From Streptomyces sp. NBC_01460 (GTDB lineage Bacteria > Actinomycetota > Actinomycetes > Streptomycetales > Streptomycetaceae), in the NCBI RefSeq assembly GCF_036227405.1, contig NZ_CP109473.1, forward strand, positions 5,580,001-5,644,000: a stretch of DNA of 64,000 bases. Reading direction: 5' to 3'. The notes beneath the pieces are model-generated. The model had not been told where the DNA came from. It saw only the letters and a list, made by a program, of their open reading frames with translations, and did not search any database. The translations under genes were made by a program, and so were the position numbers. The first letter of the stretch is position 1. Every line of letters starts with the position of its first letter. Of the stretch, positions 24,953 to 34,630 are shown one piece after another.

Positions 24953-25921
24953 ATGGCCATGTTCGCCGCCTACGCAGCCCGCATCGACCGTGACCGGCCC
25001 CTCGACGGACTCGAACTGGGCGAACGCCCGGCCCCCGAGGCGCGGTCCGGATGGACCACCGTCCAGGTGAAGGCCGCTTCGCTCAACCATCACGACCTCT
25101 GGTCCCTCCGCGGCGTCGGCCTCGCCGAGGACAAGCTGCCCATGATCCTCGGCTGCGACGCCGCGGGCATCGACCAGGACGGCAACGAGGTCGTCCTGCA
25201 CTCCGTCATCGGCCAGACGGGGCACGGCGTCGGACCGGACGAGCCGCGCTCCATCCTCACCGAGCGCTATCAGGGCACCTTCGCGGAGCTGGTCACCGTC
25301 CCCAGCTGGAACGTGCTGCCCAAGCCGAAGGAACTCACCTTCGAGCAGGCCGCCTGTCTGCCGACCGCCTGGCTGACGGCCTACCGGATGCTGTTCACCA
25401 ACGCCGGGGTGCGGCCCGGCGACTCCGTCCTCGTGCAGGGTGCCGGCGGCGGTGTGGCCACGGCGGCGATCGTGCTCGGCAAGGCCGCAGGGCTGCGGAT
25501 GTTCGCCACCAGCCGCGACGAGGCCAAGCGCAAGCGGGCCGTCGAGCTGGGTGCGATGGAGGCCTACGAGCCGGGCGCGCGGCTGCCGAAGCGCGTCGAC
25601 GCCGTCATCGAGACCGTCGGTGCCGCGACCTGGTCCCACTCGGTCAAGTCGCTGCGGCCCGGAGGCACCCTGGTCATCTCGGGTGCCACCAGCGGTGACC
25701 GGCCCGCGCACGCCGAGCTGACGCGCATCTTCTTCCTCGAGCTCAAGGTCGTCGGCTCGACGATGGGCTCCAAGGACGAGCTGGAGGACCTGCTCTCGTT
25801 CTGCGCGGCCACCGGGGTGCGGCCCGTCATCGACGCGACGCTGCCGCTCGACCGGGCCCGCGAAGGCTTCGAGCGGCTCGCCGCCGGAGACCTGTTCGGG
25901 AAGATCGTCCTCACTCCCTGA
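24953..25921 (+). CDS. Zinc-binding-dehydrogenase-type oxidoreductase
   Basis: A 322-residue MDR protein. N-terminal GroES-like domain with SLNHHDLWSLRGVG and LGCDAAGID; Rossmann domain with VLVQGAGGGVATAAIVLGKA. The cysteine cluster that binds structural zinc is missing, and LNHHDL is typical of quinone-oxidoreductase-like members. No ribosome site precedes the two adjacent ATGs (24953 and 24959), while TATCGT lies at a -10-like position six bases before, so the mRNA may be leaderless. The stop overlaps the next gene by one base, so the acetyltransferase is coupled. Confidence 0.85.
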   Translation: MAMFAAYAARIDRDRPLDGLELGERPAPEARSGWTTVQVKAASLNHHDLWSLRGVGLAEDKLPMILGCDAAGIDQDGNEVVLHSVIGQTGHGVGPDEPRSILTERYQGTFAELVTVPSWNVLPKPKELTFEQAACLPTAWLTAYRMLFTNAGVRPGDSVLVQGAGGGVATAAIVLGKAAGLRMFATSRDEAKRKRAVELGAMEAYEPGARLPKRVDAVIETVGAATWSHSVKSLRPGGTLVISGATSGDRPAHAELTRIFFLELKVVGSTMGSKDELEDLLSFCAATGVRPVIDATLPLDRAREGFERLAAGDLFGKIVLTP

Positions 25922-26466
25922 TGAGTGCACCGGGGGAACTGCCCGCGCCCGGCGGCCTCACGCTGAGGACCTGGCGGGCCGACGACGCTCCGGCGCTGCT
26001 CCGCGCGTTCCGGCCCCTGGAGATGGCGCGGCAGGCGGGCCGGCCCGTCACGACCGGCGCCGAGGCGCTGGAGTGGGTCGCGGAGCGGGAGAGCGAACGG
26101 GCGGCCGGCACGGCGTACACCTGGGCGGTCGTCCGGGACGGAGTGCCGCTCGGCCATGTGTCCGTAGCGGCGGTGAACCGCGTCCATGACACCGGCTGGG
26201 TCTCGTACTGGACGGTCGAAGAGGCGCGCGGGACGGGCGTCGCCCTCGGGGGCGTGCGGGCACTCGCCCGCTGGGCCTTCGACGACCTGGGGCTCCACCG
26301 GCTGGAGCTCGGGCACCGTACGAACAATCCCGCGTCCTGCGCCGTGGCCGTCCGGGCCGGCTTCGTCCCCGAGGGCATCGACCGGGAGAAGCTCCGCTAC
26401 GGGGATGTCCGGTACGACGTGGAGCGCCACGCGCGCCTCGCCACCGATCATGTCAATGAAGGTTGA
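25921..26466 (+). CDS. GNAT-family acetyltransferase
   Basis: A 181-residue protein of the RimJ/RimL-like GNAT type: LTLRTWRADDAPALLRAF at the start, YWTVEEARGTGVALGGVRALARWAF as the acetyl-CoA loop, and LHRLELGHRTNNPASCAVAVRAGFVPEG at the end. It may acetylate a protein N-terminus or small amine. Start ATG lies in TGATG, overlapping the oxidoreductase stop. Its own 3' end contains the first of two operator dyads for the next gene. Confidence 0.9.
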   Translation: MSAPGELPAPGGLTLRTWRADDAPALLRAFRPLEMARQAGRPVTTGAEALEWVAERESERAAGTAYTWAVVRDGVPLGHVSVAAVNRVHDTGWVSYWTVEEARGTGVALGGVRALARWAFDDLGLHRLELGHRTNNPASCAVAVRAGFVPEGIDREKLRYGDVRYDVERHARLATDHVNEG

Positions 26467-26494
26467 CAGAGGTCGCGTGTCAACGTAGGTTGAC
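26452..26494 (+). promoter_or_regulatory. Promoter with two 16-bp dyads before the HTH-Clp_N pair
   Basis: TTGACA (26463-26468) and TAGGTT (26486-26491) are separated by 17 bp. Two dyads overlap them: GTCAATGAAGGTTGAC at 26452-26467 and GTCAACGTAGGTTGAC at 26479-26494. The second is perfect (GTCAAC-N4-GTTGAC). Their spacing is 27 bp. The start point would fall at about the ATG 26498, so the transcript is probably leaderless. This is a textbook autoregulated layout. Confidence 0.7.
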
Positions 26495-26497
26495 GTC

Positions 26498-26707
26498 ATG
26501 ACCGAAGCAACGGACCTCGCCGCCCGCGCCGGTGACCACGACCCGCGGGTCGGCCTGCGGGCCGTCGCCGCGCTGCGGCGGCTGCTCGAACAGCTCGAAG
26601 CCGTCCAGGTGAGAAGCGCCCGCGTCCAGGGATGGTCGTGGCAGGAGATTGCTGCCGAGCTCGGTGTCAGCAGGCAGGCCGTGCACAAGAAGTACGGGAG
26701 GCATTGA
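26498..26707 (+). CDS. Small HTH protein of an HTH-Clp_N pair
   Basis: A 69-residue protein: a helical N-terminus (RVGLRAVAALRRLLEQLEAVQVRSARVQG) and a C-terminal HTH, WSWQEIAAELGVSRQAVHKKYG. Its TGA overlaps the ATG of the Clp_N gene (TGATG). Such pairs of a minimal DNA-binding protein with a Clp N-domain protein recur in actinomycetes; the HTH protein probably binds the two dyads in front. No ribosome site, fitting a leaderless mRNA. Confidence 0.85.
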   Translation: MTEATDLAARAGDHDPRVGLRAVAALRRLLEQLEAVQVRSARVQGWSWQEIAAELGVSRQAVHKKYGRH

Positions 26708-27279
26708 TGTTCGAGCGATTCACCAAGGGCGCCCGGGCCGTCGTGACCGGCGCGGTGACCCACGCGGAACGGATCGGGGCGGACTCGGTCACGGAGGAGC
26801 ACCTGCTGCTCTCCCTGCTGGACCAGGAGGGCAGCCGGGCCTCCCTCGCCGTCGCCTCCCTCGGACTCACCGGCCGACGCGCCTCCGTGGAGACGGCGCT
26901 CACGGAGGCGCGCCGCCGGGGTGGGCTCACCAGGGCCGACACCGAGGCGCTCGCCGGCATCGGCATCGATGTCGGCGAGATCGTGGCCCGGGTCGAGGGC
27001 GCCCACGGGGAAGGGGCGTTGGCGGGCGACCGCACGAACCGCCGGTGGCGGACCGGGCACCGCCCCTTCACGGGCGGCGCGAAGAGCATCCTGGAGAAGT
27101 CCCTGCGCATCGCGCTGGGTCGCCGGGACCGCTTCATCGGTGAGGAGCACCTGCTGCTTGCCCTGACCGCCTGCCCCGGCGTCGCCGCCGACGTACTCGC
27201 TGAACACGGTGCGACCTACGCGACGGTGGAGCGCGCGCTGTACGGCGGCGAGGGCGGGGGCCAGGCCCGGGCGAGCTGA
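26707..27279 (+). CDS. Stand-alone Clp N-terminal domain protein
   Basis: A 190-residue protein with two Clp_N repeats and no AAA module: MFERFTKGARAVVTGAVTHAERIGADSVTEEHLLLSLL and, near residue 120, AKSILEKSLRIALGRRDRFIGEEHLLLAL. In ClpA/ClpC this domain binds adaptors and substrates. Without ATPase it may be an adaptor, a decoy for Clp substrates, or the sensor part controlling the HTH partner. Translationally coupled to that gene; AGGAGGCAT-like GGGAGGC precedes the ATG. Confidence 0.9.
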   Translation: MFERFTKGARAVVTGAVTHAERIGADSVTEEHLLLSLLDQEGSRASLAVASLGLTGRRASVETALTEARRRGGLTRADTEALAGIGIDVGEIVARVEGAHGEGALAGDRTNRRWRTGHRPFTGGAKSILEKSLRIALGRRDRFIGEEHLLLALTACPGVAADVLAEHGATYATVERALYGGEGGGQARAS

Positions 27280-27294
27280 CCTCGGCTCCACCGG

Positions 27295-27360
27295 CCGGAC
27301 CGTGCCTCGCGGTCCGGACCGCGCCCCACCGGCGGCCGGTGTCCGGCCGGTCGGGGCGCG
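27295..27360. terminator. Double stem-loop between convergent genes
   Basis: CCGGACCG (27295-27302) pairs with 27310-27317; then CGCGCCCC-ACCGG from 27320 pairs, with one bulge, with the sequence ending at 27360. They lie between the Clp_N and PadR genes and can end both transcripts. Confidence 0.75.
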
Positions 27361-27367
27361 TACGGGG

Positions 27368-28345
27368 TCAGGTGGTGCCGGACGCGCCCTTCGCCCCGCC
27401 GGACCTACCGCGCAGCAGTGAGTCGATGTGGGTGGCGGCTGCGGCCAGATGGCCGCGGGCCTCCGACAGCTGGGCCTCGCTGACCCCGCGGTCCCGGGCG
27501 GCGTCACGGATGTCGTCCCGGAAGCGGTCCAGCAGGCGGTCCAGGTCGCGGGCCGGATCGCCGGTACTCGCGGTGTCGGCCGCCCACTCGATGTCCGGCT
27601 CCTCGGGCGCGGGCCGGCTGTACGAGGGCCAGGTGCCGGTCCTGGCGAAGCCGCCGAGCTGGCCGGTGATCTCGGCCAGTCCGTCCCGCACCCCAGCGGG
27701 CCAGTCGCCCCGCGCGAAGTGCTCCTGGACCTGGCGCGCGGCGTTCTGCACCTGCTCCCGCGCCTTCTCGTGTGCCTCCTGGGCCTGACGGCGGGCCTGT
27801 TCCGCGTCCTCACGGGCCTTGCGGGACTCGTCCTTCGCCCTGCGGGCCTGTTCCTTCCACTCCTGCTTGGCCTTCCGCAGCTCCTCCTTCGCCGTGCGCC
27901 AGGCCTCCTTCTCCCCGAAACCGGGATCCCAGCCGCTCCTGTCGCCCGAAGAGGTGTGGCGGGACTCGGAGGCCGCGGCACGCATCTCGCTGCGGAGGCG
28001 GCCCGCCGCGCCCCGTACGTCCTCACGGATCTCGGCGGCGAGCTCGGAGACGGACTCCCGGATCTCCAGCTCCAGATCGGCCAGTTCGCCACCCCGGCCT
28101 GCCAGCTCGGCGCGCCCGGCGTCGGTGATGGAGTAGACCTTGCGGCCGCCCTCGGTGGCGTGGGTGACCAGACCCTCGGCCTCGAGCTTGGCCAGCCGCG
28201 GATAGACGGTGCCGGCCGAGGGTGCGTACAGCCCCTGGAAGCGCTCCTCCAGGAGGCGGATCACCTCGTACCCGTGACGGGGTGCCTCGTCCAGCAGCTT
28301 GAGGAGGTAGAGGCGGAGGCGTCCGTGGGCGAATACGGGGGCCAT
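27368..28345 (-). CDS. PadR-family regulator with long coiled coil
   Basis: A 325-residue protein. The PadR winged helix is at residues 8-85 (HGRLRLYLLKLLDEAPRHGYEVIRLLEERFQG, then GTVYPRLAKLEAEGLV and GRKVYSITDAGRAEL). Normal PadR proteins are 110-190 residues; here a charged coiled coil (about 140-220, many KEE/RKA/QEA heptads) and a further acidic helical tail are added. The start MAPVFAHGR at 28345 lies one base after the TGA of the DUF4097 gene, so it is the second gene of that operon. It probably represses the operon at the palindromes 29231-29271. Confidence 0.9.
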   Translation of the reverse strand: MAPVFAHGRLRLYLLKLLDEAPRHGYEVIRLLEERFQGLYAPSAGTVYPRLAKLEAEGLVTHATEGGRKVYSITDAGRAELAGRGGELADLELEIRESVSELAAEIREDVRGAAGRLRSEMRAAASESRHTSSGDRSGWDPGFGEKEAWRTAKEELRKAKQEWKEQARRAKDESRKAREDAEQARRQAQEAHEKAREQVQNAARQVQEHFARGDWPAGVRDGLAEITGQLGGFARTGTWPSYSRPAPEEPDIEWAADTASTGDPARDLDRLLDRFRDDIRDAARDRGVSEAQLSEARGHLAAAATHIDSLLRGRSGGAKGASGTT

Positions 28346-28346
28346 G

Positions 28347-29204
28347 TCAGAGCACCTTTCCGGTCGGCTCGGCATCGTGGGCGTGGTCCTGGGCGGGGGG
28401 ACGGCGCAACAGGGCGATCGAACCCGAGACGGTGGTCGCCTTCAGTCTTCCCGTGCCCGCTCCCAGCGTTCCGGTGATCTTCTTCGCTCCCCACTGGCCC
28501 CCCACGCGCAGGTCCTCGAAGGCGTTGGAAATGGTGCCGCCGGCGGTGTTCGCCTCGACCTTCGCGTCCGCCGGGTGCGGCAGCCGGACGGCGATCTCGC
28601 CGGACACCGAGGTCAGCCTGATGTCCGTCGGCTGCGACGAGGTGCCGAGATCGAGCACCATGTGGCCCGTGACGGACTCCGCGCGGACCGAGGTGCCGGT
28701 GCCCTCGACGACCGTCAGATCGCCCGACACGGACTGGAAGTGGAGGTCGCCGGTGACGGTCTGGGCCTCCAGGCCGCCGGACACGGTCTCGGCCCTGACG
28801 GCTCCCGAAAGGCCTACCAGGGTGCTGTCGCCGGAGATGCCGCTCAGCTCGGTGCGCCCTCGGATCCCCGAGACGACCGCCTCGGCCCCGATCGCCCCGA
28901 CCTTCACCGCCGCGCCCGCGGGCACGCTGAGGGAGACCACAGCACTGCGGCGCGGACGTCGGTGGTCGAGCCAGGTGAGGAACCCCTGCCACGGCAGGTC
29001 CTCGTAGGTGACGGTGAGGATGCCCCCTCGCAGGGTCACGATCAGCGGTGGCCCGTCGATCGCCGACACCTCCAGACGGGCTGTGGGCTCGTCCGTGCCG
29101 ACGATGTTGATCGCACCGTCGACGACGCGCACGTCGAGTGCGGTCACCGGTTCGTCGAAGGCGAGCCTTCGGGGCTCGGCGACGGTCCACGTCGACTCAG
29201 GCAT
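28347..29204 (-). CDS. DUF4097 beta-strand repeat protein
   Basis: A 285-residue protein made of a beta-helix-like series of short repeats (SGIRGRTELSGISGDSTLVGLSG, AETVSGGLEAQTVTGDLHFQSVSGDLTVVEG), the DUF4097 fold, seen in envelope-stress or adhesin-like proteins. No signal peptide or membrane span was found, so it is cytosolic. GGGAGG precedes ATG 29204. Paired with a PadR regulator, as in many Streptomyces; the two likely form a sensor-regulator unit. Function is unknown. Confidence 0.85.
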   Translation of the reverse strand: MPESTWTVAEPRRLAFDEPVTALDVRVVDGAINIVGTDEPTARLEVSAIDGPPLIVTLRGGILTVTYEDLPWQGFLTWLDHRRPRRSAVVSLSVPAGAAVKVGAIGAEAVVSGIRGRTELSGISGDSTLVGLSGAVRAETVSGGLEAQTVTGDLHFQSVSGDLTVVEGTGTSVRAESVTGHMVLDLGTSSQPTDIRLTSVSGEIAVRLPHPADAKVEANTAGGTISNAFEDLRVGGQWGAKKITGTLGAGTGRLKATTVSGSIALLRRPPAQDHAHDAEPTGKVL

Positions 29205-29230
29205 GGATCTGACCTCCCGCTGGGTGGCAT

Positions 29231-29286
29231 GACGCAATATATCGCGTCTCCTGGGAACACGATATATCGTGGATCGCGGAAGTCAA
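29231..29286 (-). promoter_or_regulatory. Promoter and twin palindromes of the DUF4097-PadR operon
   Basis: A perfect 14-bp palindrome CACGATATATCGTG lies at 29258-29271, and a near copy, GACGCAATATATCGCGTC, at 29231-29248; centres are 25 bp apart. On the minus strand TTGACT (29286-29281) with TATCGT (29264-29259) at 16 bp makes a promoter whose -10 is inside the first palindrome. The AT core in a GC-rich genome is typical of PadR operators. Confidence 0.7.
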
Positions 29287-29372
29287 GGGTGGAATCGAGA
29301 GGGTGCTCGCGGAGCAAGGGGCAATCGCATAAAAGCGCTCATATATGGCTGAACTGCCCTAGCGTATGGACC

Positions 29373-30290
29373 ATGACCACGACATCCGTGGGCGCCCTGC
29401 TGCTGTGCCGGGCCGACCCCGAGACCGTACGGCCCGTGGCCCATCTGCTGCAGGAGCGCATGCTGCTCGTGCCCGCCGGGGACGGCTGGAGTGTGCTCGT
29501 CCCCGAGGGGAAGCCCTGGCGCAAGCACGTCCCGGAGGGCAGCGCGGGAACGGCGGCCGACGGGAACGCGGGAGCGCCGGCCGGCGGGAGCCCCGGGAGC
29601 GCGGCCGACGGGGGCGCCGAACCCGTCGACCGTGTCGTCGGAGGATGGGCCACCGCCCTCGCAGTGGGCTCGACCTGGCCGGTGCTCGCGCTGTGGTGGG
29701 ACGGGGACCGGTCCGGGTACACCCTCGCCTCGGGATTCCGCCGCCCCGTCGGCTACATCTGGCTGGCCGACGGAACCCCGGCGGCCGAGGAGGAAGCCAT
29801 GCGGACGTCCGCCGTCCGGCTCGGTCTCGACCCCGTCCTGGACGTCCAGGAACTGGAGGCACTGACCCGGGCGGACCCGTCGGCCGACGCCGACGCCCGG
29901 CTGCGCGGACTGCTCGCCGTGCTCACCCGTGCGGGGGTGGAACTGCCGCCCGGCCTCACACCCGGTGAGCCCGCGGACCGGCTGCGCTCGGTCGCGAAGG
30001 TCCTCCCGCGGGCGGAACTGATCGAATGGGCCGGCTGGCGCGATGCCGTGCGTGTGGAGCTCGACGCCGTCGAGAGCGGCAGCCTCGGCCCCTGGATGCT
30101 CGGGCCGAAGGCCCGCGCGGCGGCCGTGGTCCAGGTGGCCGCGGGCCTCCCGCTCACCCTGTGGGGAGCCCGCCGCCGCAGCGGCGGCTGGATCGCGGCC
30201 GGCCTGGTGCTTCTCGTGCAGGGTGTGCTGGGACTCGCGTACAACCACGTCAGGGGCGCGGCGGGAGGAAACCCCCGCAACAGCGGCTGA
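29373..30290 (+). CDS. Conserved membrane-tail protein of unknown function
   Basis: A 305-residue protein starting MTTTSVGALLLCRAD. It has a soluble N-terminal part with WSVLVPEGKPW, a Gly/Ala/Ser/Asp-rich low-complexity insert at about residues 57-87, a region rich in WAT-ALAVGSTWPVLALWWD, and a hydrophobic C-terminus (GGWIAAGLVLLVQGVLGLAYN) that could be a membrane anchor. No family is recognised; similar proteins are believed common in Streptomyces. The start avoids a much longer upstream frame that crosses the PadR operon in antisense. TAGCGT lies 15 bp before the gene as a possible -10. Confidence 0.65.
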   Translation: MTTTSVGALLLCRADPETVRPVAHLLQERMLLVPAGDGWSVLVPEGKPWRKHVPEGSAGTAADGNAGAPAGGSPGSAADGGAEPVDRVVGGWATALAVGSTWPVLALWWDGDRSGYTLASGFRRPVGYIWLADGTPAAEEEAMRTSAVRLGLDPVLDVQELEALTRADPSADADARLRGLLAVLTRAGVELPPGLTPGEPADRLRSVAKVLPRAELIEWAGWRDAVRVELDAVESGSLGPWMLGPKARAAAVVQVAAGLPLTLWGARRRSGGWIAAGLVLLVQGVLGLAYNHVRGAAGGNPRNSG

Positions 30291-30473
30291 CTACTCGTCC
30301 TCGTCCTCGTCGTCCAGGCGGGCCAGCCAGGTCGCGAGGCGCTCGACGGGGACCTCGAAGTCGGGGTTGAGATCGACGAACGTACGCAGTTGCTCGGCGA
30401 GCCACTCGAAGGTGACTTCCTCCTCGCCGCGCCGCTTCTCCAGTTCCTCGATGCCACGGTCCGTGAAGTACAT
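30291..30473 (-). CDS. Small DUF6104-like protein
   Basis: A 60-residue acidic protein, MYFTDRGIEELEKRRGEEEVTFEWLAEQLRTFVDLNPDFEVPVERLATWLARL in outline, closely like the DUF6104 family conserved in Streptomyces next to kgd. It has no membrane segment; role unknown. The start at 30473 skips 17 unsupported upstream residues. It ends directly against the convergent gene: the two stop codons are adjacent with no bases between. Confidence 0.75.
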   Translation of the reverse strand: MYFTDRGIEELEKRRGEEEVTFEWLAEQLRTFVDLNPDFEVPVERLATWLARLDDEDEDE

Positions 30474-30499
30474 GGCACCAGGATAACGAGGCCGGAAAG

Positions 30500-30546
30500 C
30501 CGGAGGGCCCGGCCCCGCGAGCATCTCGCGGGGCCGGGCCCTCCGG
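30500..30546. terminator. Strong terminator after kgd
   Basis: A 22-bp perfect stem (30500-30521 with 30525-30546) around the loop CAT, 17 bp past the kgd stop on the minus strand. It is one of the strongest stem-loops of the window. Confidence 0.9.
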
Positions 30547-30563
30547 TGCCGTACAGCCGCTGA

Positions 30564-33500
30564 TCAGGCCTCGAAGACCTCGGCGACCAGCTGCGCCTGC
30601 TCGGCCTGGTGACGCTTGGCCGAGCCGACCGCCGGGGACGAGCCGTGCGGACGCGAGATGCGGCGCAGGCGCTCACCGTGCGGCACATCGGCGCCGACGG
30701 CCAGGTCCAGGTGGTCGATCAGGTTGAGCGCGATGAACGGCCACGCACCCTGGTTCGCCGGCTCCTCCTGGGCCCAGAGGTACTTCTCGGCGTTCGGGTA
30801 CTTGGCGATCTCGGCCTGGATCTCCGCACCCGGCAGCGGGTACAGACGCTCGAGACGGATGATCGCCGTCTCCGTGTCACCGCGCTTCTCGCGCTCGGCG
30901 TCCAGGTCGTAGTAGAGCTTGCCGGAGACGAAGACGACCTTGCGGACCGACTCGGCCTTGACCGTCTCGTCGCCGATCACCGGGCGGAAGCCGCCGGTGG
31001 TGAACTCCTCGACCTTCGACGCCGCCGCCTTGAGGCGGAGCATCGACTTCGGCGTGAAGACGATCAGCGGCTTGTGGTGCGGGTTGTGCACCTGCCACCG
31101 CAGGAGGTGGAAGTAGTTCGACGGGAGGGTCGGCATCGCGACCGTCATGTTGTCCTGCGCGCACATCTGCAGGAAACGCTCCGGGCGGGCGGACGAGTGG
31201 TCCGGACCCTGGCCCTCGTAGCCGTGCGGGAGCAGCAGGGTGACGCCGGACGTCTGGCCCCACTTCTGCTCGGCCGAGGAGATGAACTCGTCCACGACGG
31301 TCTGGGCGCCGTTGACGAAGTCACCGAACTGGGCCTCCCAGATCACCAGGGACTCCGGGCGGGCCAGCGAGTAGCCGTACTCGAAGCCCATGGCCGCGTA
31401 CTCGCTGAGGAGCGAGTCGTAGACGTTGTAACGGGCCTGGTCGTCGGAGAGGTAGAGCAGCGGGGTGTAGTCCTCGCCGGTCTTCTGGTCGACGAGCACC
31501 GCGTGACGCTGGCCGAAGGTGCCGCGGCGGGTGTCCTGGCCGGCGAGCCGGACCGGGGTGCCCTCCATGAGCAGCGAGCCGATGGCCAGGGTCTCGCCCA
31601 TGCCCCAGTCGATCGTGCCGTTCTCCACCGAGGCGGCGCGGCGCTGCATCTGGGGCATCAGGCGCGGGTGCACCGTGATGCCGTCGGGGATGTTGACCTG
31701 GGACTCGGCGATCAGCTTCACGACCTCCGAGGAGACCGCGGTGCCCACCGAGACCGGGAACTCCGCCTGCACGTCCGGGACATGCGGCTGGGACGGCGCC
31801 GAGGTGGCCTCGCGGACCTCCGCGAAGACCTTCTCCAGCTGGCCCTGGAAGTCCTGGAGGGCCTGCTCGGCCTCTTCCAGCGTGATGTCGCCACGACCGA
31901 TGAGGGACTCGGTGTAGAGCTTGCGCACCGAGCGCTTCTTGTCGATCAGGGTGTACATCTGCGGGTTGGTGAACTCCGGGTTGTCGCCCTCGTTGTGACC
32001 GCGACGGCGGTAGCAGATGAGGTCGATCACGACGTCCTTGTTGAACGTCTGCCGGTACTCGAAGGCGAGCCGCGCGACGCGGACCACGGCCTCCGGGTCG
32101 TCGCCGTTGACGTGGATGATCGGCGCCTCGATCATGCGCGCCACGTCCGTGGCGTACATCGAGGAGCGCGAGGACTCCGGGGCGGCGGTGAAGCCGACCT
32201 GGTTGTTGATCACCACGTGCACGGTGCCGCCGGTGCGGTAGCCGCGCAGCTGCGACATGTTGAGCGTCTCGGCCACGACGCCCTGGCCGGCGAAGGCCGC
32301 GTCGCCGTGGAGCGCCACGGGCAGGACCGTGAAGTCCGTGCCGCCCTTGTTGATGATGTCCTGCTTGGCGCGGGCGATGCCCTCGAGGACCGGGTCGACG
32401 GCCTCCAGGTGCGAGGGGTTGGCGGCCAGCGAGACCTTGATCTGCTCGCCGTCCAGACCGGTGAAGGTGCCCTCGGCGCCCAGGTGGTACTTGACGTCGC
32501 CGGAGCCGTGCATCGACCGCGGGTCGAGGTTGCCCTCGAACTCCCGGAAGATCTGCGCGTACGACTTGCCCACGATGTTCGCCAGGACGTTCAGCCGGCC
32601 GCGGTGGGCCATGCCGATGACGACCTCGTCGAGGCGGGCCTCGGCGGCGGAGTCGATGACCGCGTCGAGCAGCGGGATGACGGACTCGCCGCCCTCCAGC
32701 GAGAACCGCTTCTGGCCGACGTACTTGGTCTGCAGGAACGTCTCGAACGCCTCGGCGGCGTTGAGGCGGCGCAGGATCCGCAGCTGCTCCTCGCGCTCCG
32801 GAGCGGGGCGCGGACGCTCCACCCGGTCCTGGAGCCACTTGCGCTCCTTCGGCTCCTGGATGTGCATGAACTCGATGCCGGTGGTGCGGCAGTACGACTC
32901 ACGCAGGACACCGAGGATGTCGCGGAGCTTCATCATCGTCTTGCCGGCGAAGCCGCCGACCGCGAAGTCGCGCTCCAGGTCCCACAGGGTGAGGCCGTGC
33001 TCGGTGATGTCCAGGTCGGGGTGCTTGCGCTGGCGGTACTCCAGCGGGTCGGTGTCGGCCATCACGTGACCGCGGACCCGGTAGGAGTGGATCAGCTCGA
33101 AGACCCGCGCGGCCTTGGTGACGTCGTCGTCGTGCGAGGCGTCGATGTCCTTGAGCCAGCGGACCGGCTCGTAGGGGATGCGCAGCGCCTTGAAGATCTC
33201 GTCGTAGAACTCGTTCTCGCCGAGCAGGAGCTGGGCCAGCACGCGCAGGAACTCGCCGGACGCCGCACCCTGGATCACGCGGTGGTCGTACGTCGAGGTC
33301 AGGGTCATGACCTTCGAGATGCCGAGCTTGTTCAGGGTGTCCTGCGAGGTGCCCTGGAACTCCGCCGGGTAGTCCATCGCGCCGACGCCCATGATGAGGC
33401 CCTGTCCGGGCATCAGGCGGGGCACCGAGTGGACGGTGCCGATGCCGCCGGGGTTGGTCAGGGAGGCCGTGACACCGGAGAAGTCGTCCATGCCGAGCTT

Positions 33501-34370
33501 GCCGACGCGCGCACGGCGGACGATGTCCTCGTAGGCCTGCCAGAACTCGAAGAAGTTGAGCGTCTCGGCCTTCTTGATGGCCGCGACGACGAGCTGGCGG
33601 TCGCCGTTCGGCTTCACCAGGTCGATGGCCAGACCGAGGTTGACGTGCTCGGGCTTGACCAGGGTCGGCTTGCCGTCCTTGACCGCGAACGAGTGGTTCA
33701 TCGACGGCATGGCCTTGAGGGCCTGCACCATCGCGTACCCGATGAGGTGCGTGAAGGAGATCTTCCCGCCACGCGCCCGCTTCAGGTGGTTGTTGATGAC
33801 GATGCGGTTGTCGAAGAGCAGCTTCACCGGCACGGCGCGGACGGACGTCGCCGTCGGCAGCTCCAGCGAGGCGTTCATGTTCTTCGCGACGGCGGCCGAC
33901 GGGCCGCGCAGCGTCACGTACTCGGGGCCGGCCGGGGCCTCGGTGGAGGCGTCCGCCTTCGCGGCGGCCGGGGCCGCCTTCGCGGGCGCTGCCTTGGCGG
34001 GGGCGGCCGGAGCCGCCGGTGCGGCGGCCGCGGGTGCGGCAGGGGCAGCCGGGGGCGCGGCCGGAGCCTGCGCCGCGGCCTGCGCCGGAGCGGTGTTGTT
34101 CACTGCGCTCGCAGCGGTGGCGGCCGGAGCCGGGGTCACCGCTCCCGCAGGTGCGGGGACGGGCTTGTCCGCCGTGCCGGACGTACCCGGCTTGTAGTCG
34201 GCGAAGAAGTCCCACCAGGCACGGTCGACCGAATTCGGATCCTGGAGGTACTGCTGGTAGATCTCGTCGACGAGCCACTCATTGGGGCCGAAAGCGGCCG
34301 CCGGGTTGGACCCGGAGCCTGCTTCTTGATCGGTCGAGATGCTCGAGTTACTGGGGGACTGAGACGACAC
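30564..34370 (-). CDS. kgd: Multifunctional 2-oxoglutarate decarboxylase/dehydrogenase
   Basis: A 1268-residue E2-E1 fusion. Residues 1-60 are the E1 N-terminal segment ([30 protein letters not shown]); an alanine/proline linker follows to about 150; then the succinyltransferase core ([15 protein letters not shown]) and the thiamine-diphosphate E1 part ([22 protein letters not shown], then the transketolase-like C-terminus with FGDFVNGAQ). There is no lipoyl domain, as in mycobacterial Kgd. It decarboxylates 2-oxoglutarate and feeds the TCA cycle together with E2p/E3. GTG 34370 (MSSQSPSN) is preferred; the frame is open to 34421. No operon partner. Confidence 0.95.
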   Translation of the reverse strand: MSSQSPSNSSISTDQEAGSGSNPAAAFGPNEWLVDEIYQQYLQDPNSVDRAWWDFFADYKPGTSGTADKPVPAPAGAVTPAPAATAASAVNNTAPAQAAAQAPAAPPAAPAAPAAAAPAAPAAPAKAAPAKAAPAAAKADASTEAPAGPEYVTLRGPSAAVAKNMNASLELPTATSVRAVPVKLLFDNRIVINNHLKRARGGKISFTHLIGYAMVQALKAMPSMNHSFAVKDGKPTLVKPEHVNLGLAIDLVKPNGDRQLVVAAIKKAETLNFFEFWQAYEDIVRRARVGKLGMDDFSGVTASLTNPGGIGTVHSVPRLMPGQGLIMGVGAMDYPAEFQGTSQDTLNKLGISKVMTLTSTYDHRVIQGAASGEFLRVLAQLLLGENEFYDEIFKALRIPYEPVRWLKDIDASHDDDVTKAARVFELIHSYRVRGHVMADTDPLEYRQRKHPDLDITEHGLTLWDLERDFAVGGFAGKTMMKLRDILGVLRESYCRTTGIEFMHIQEPKERKWLQDRVERPRPAPEREEQLRILRRLNAAEAFETFLQTKYVGQKRFSLEGGESVIPLLDAVIDSAAEARLDEVVIGMAHRGRLNVLANIVGKSYAQIFREFEGNLDPRSMHGSGDVKYHLGAEGTFTGLDGEQIKVSLAANPSHLEAVDPVLEGIARAKQDIINKGGTDFTVLPVALHGDAAFAGQGVVAETLNMSQLRGYRTGGTVHVVINNQVGFTAAPESSRSSMYATDVARMIEAPIIHVNGDDPEAVVRVARLAFEYRQTFNKDVVIDLICYRRRGHNEGDNPEFTNPQMYTLIDKKRSVRKLYTESLIGRGDITLEEAEQALQDFQGQLEKVFAEVREATSAPSQPHVPDVQAEFPVSVGTAVSSEVVKLIAESQVNIPDGITVHPRLMPQMQRRAASVENGTIDWGMGETLAIGSLLMEGTPVRLAGQDTRRGTFGQRHAVLVDQKTGEDYTPLLYLSDDQARYNVYDSLLSEYAAMGFEYGYSLARPESLVIWEAQFGDFVNGAQTVVDEFISSAEQKWGQTSGVTLLLPHGYEGQGPDHSSARPERFLQMCAQDNMTVAMPTLPSNYFHLLRWQVHNPHHKPLIVFTPKSMLRLKAAASKVEEFTTGGFRPVIGDETVKAESVRKVVFVSGKLYYDLDAEREKRGDTETAIIRLERLYPLPGAEIQAEIAKYPNAEKYLWAQEEPANQGAWPFIALNLIDHLDLAVGADVPHGERLRRISRPHGSSPAVGSAKRHQAEQAQLVAEVFEA

Positions 34371-34630
34371 GGCGGCAACCGCCCTCTTCCGCTTCACAAG
34401 GTGATGGACAGCGGAAATCAAGGCTACGCCTCCGCAGCCGTTACGTGCAGGCCGGGCCGGTCTTCGTCGTGCACATCACATCGGAAGCCGGGTTTCGGCG
34501 CATGAAATGGCGGGAAACAAGCAGGGTTCCGCTGCCCTTCGGGTACGCGAGGCCGGTGGTACGGCCCCTTCGACCGTATCTCTTTCCCGGCCTGGAAGGA
34601 GAAACGGGGCCCTCCGCTTCGAACGCGGGG

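Noticed and set aside
30609..34505. A 1298-codon plus-strand open frame antisense to kgd
   Set aside because: It is valine/leucine/arginine/histidine-rich shadow coding caused by GC-rich third positions of kgd; no domain is seen.
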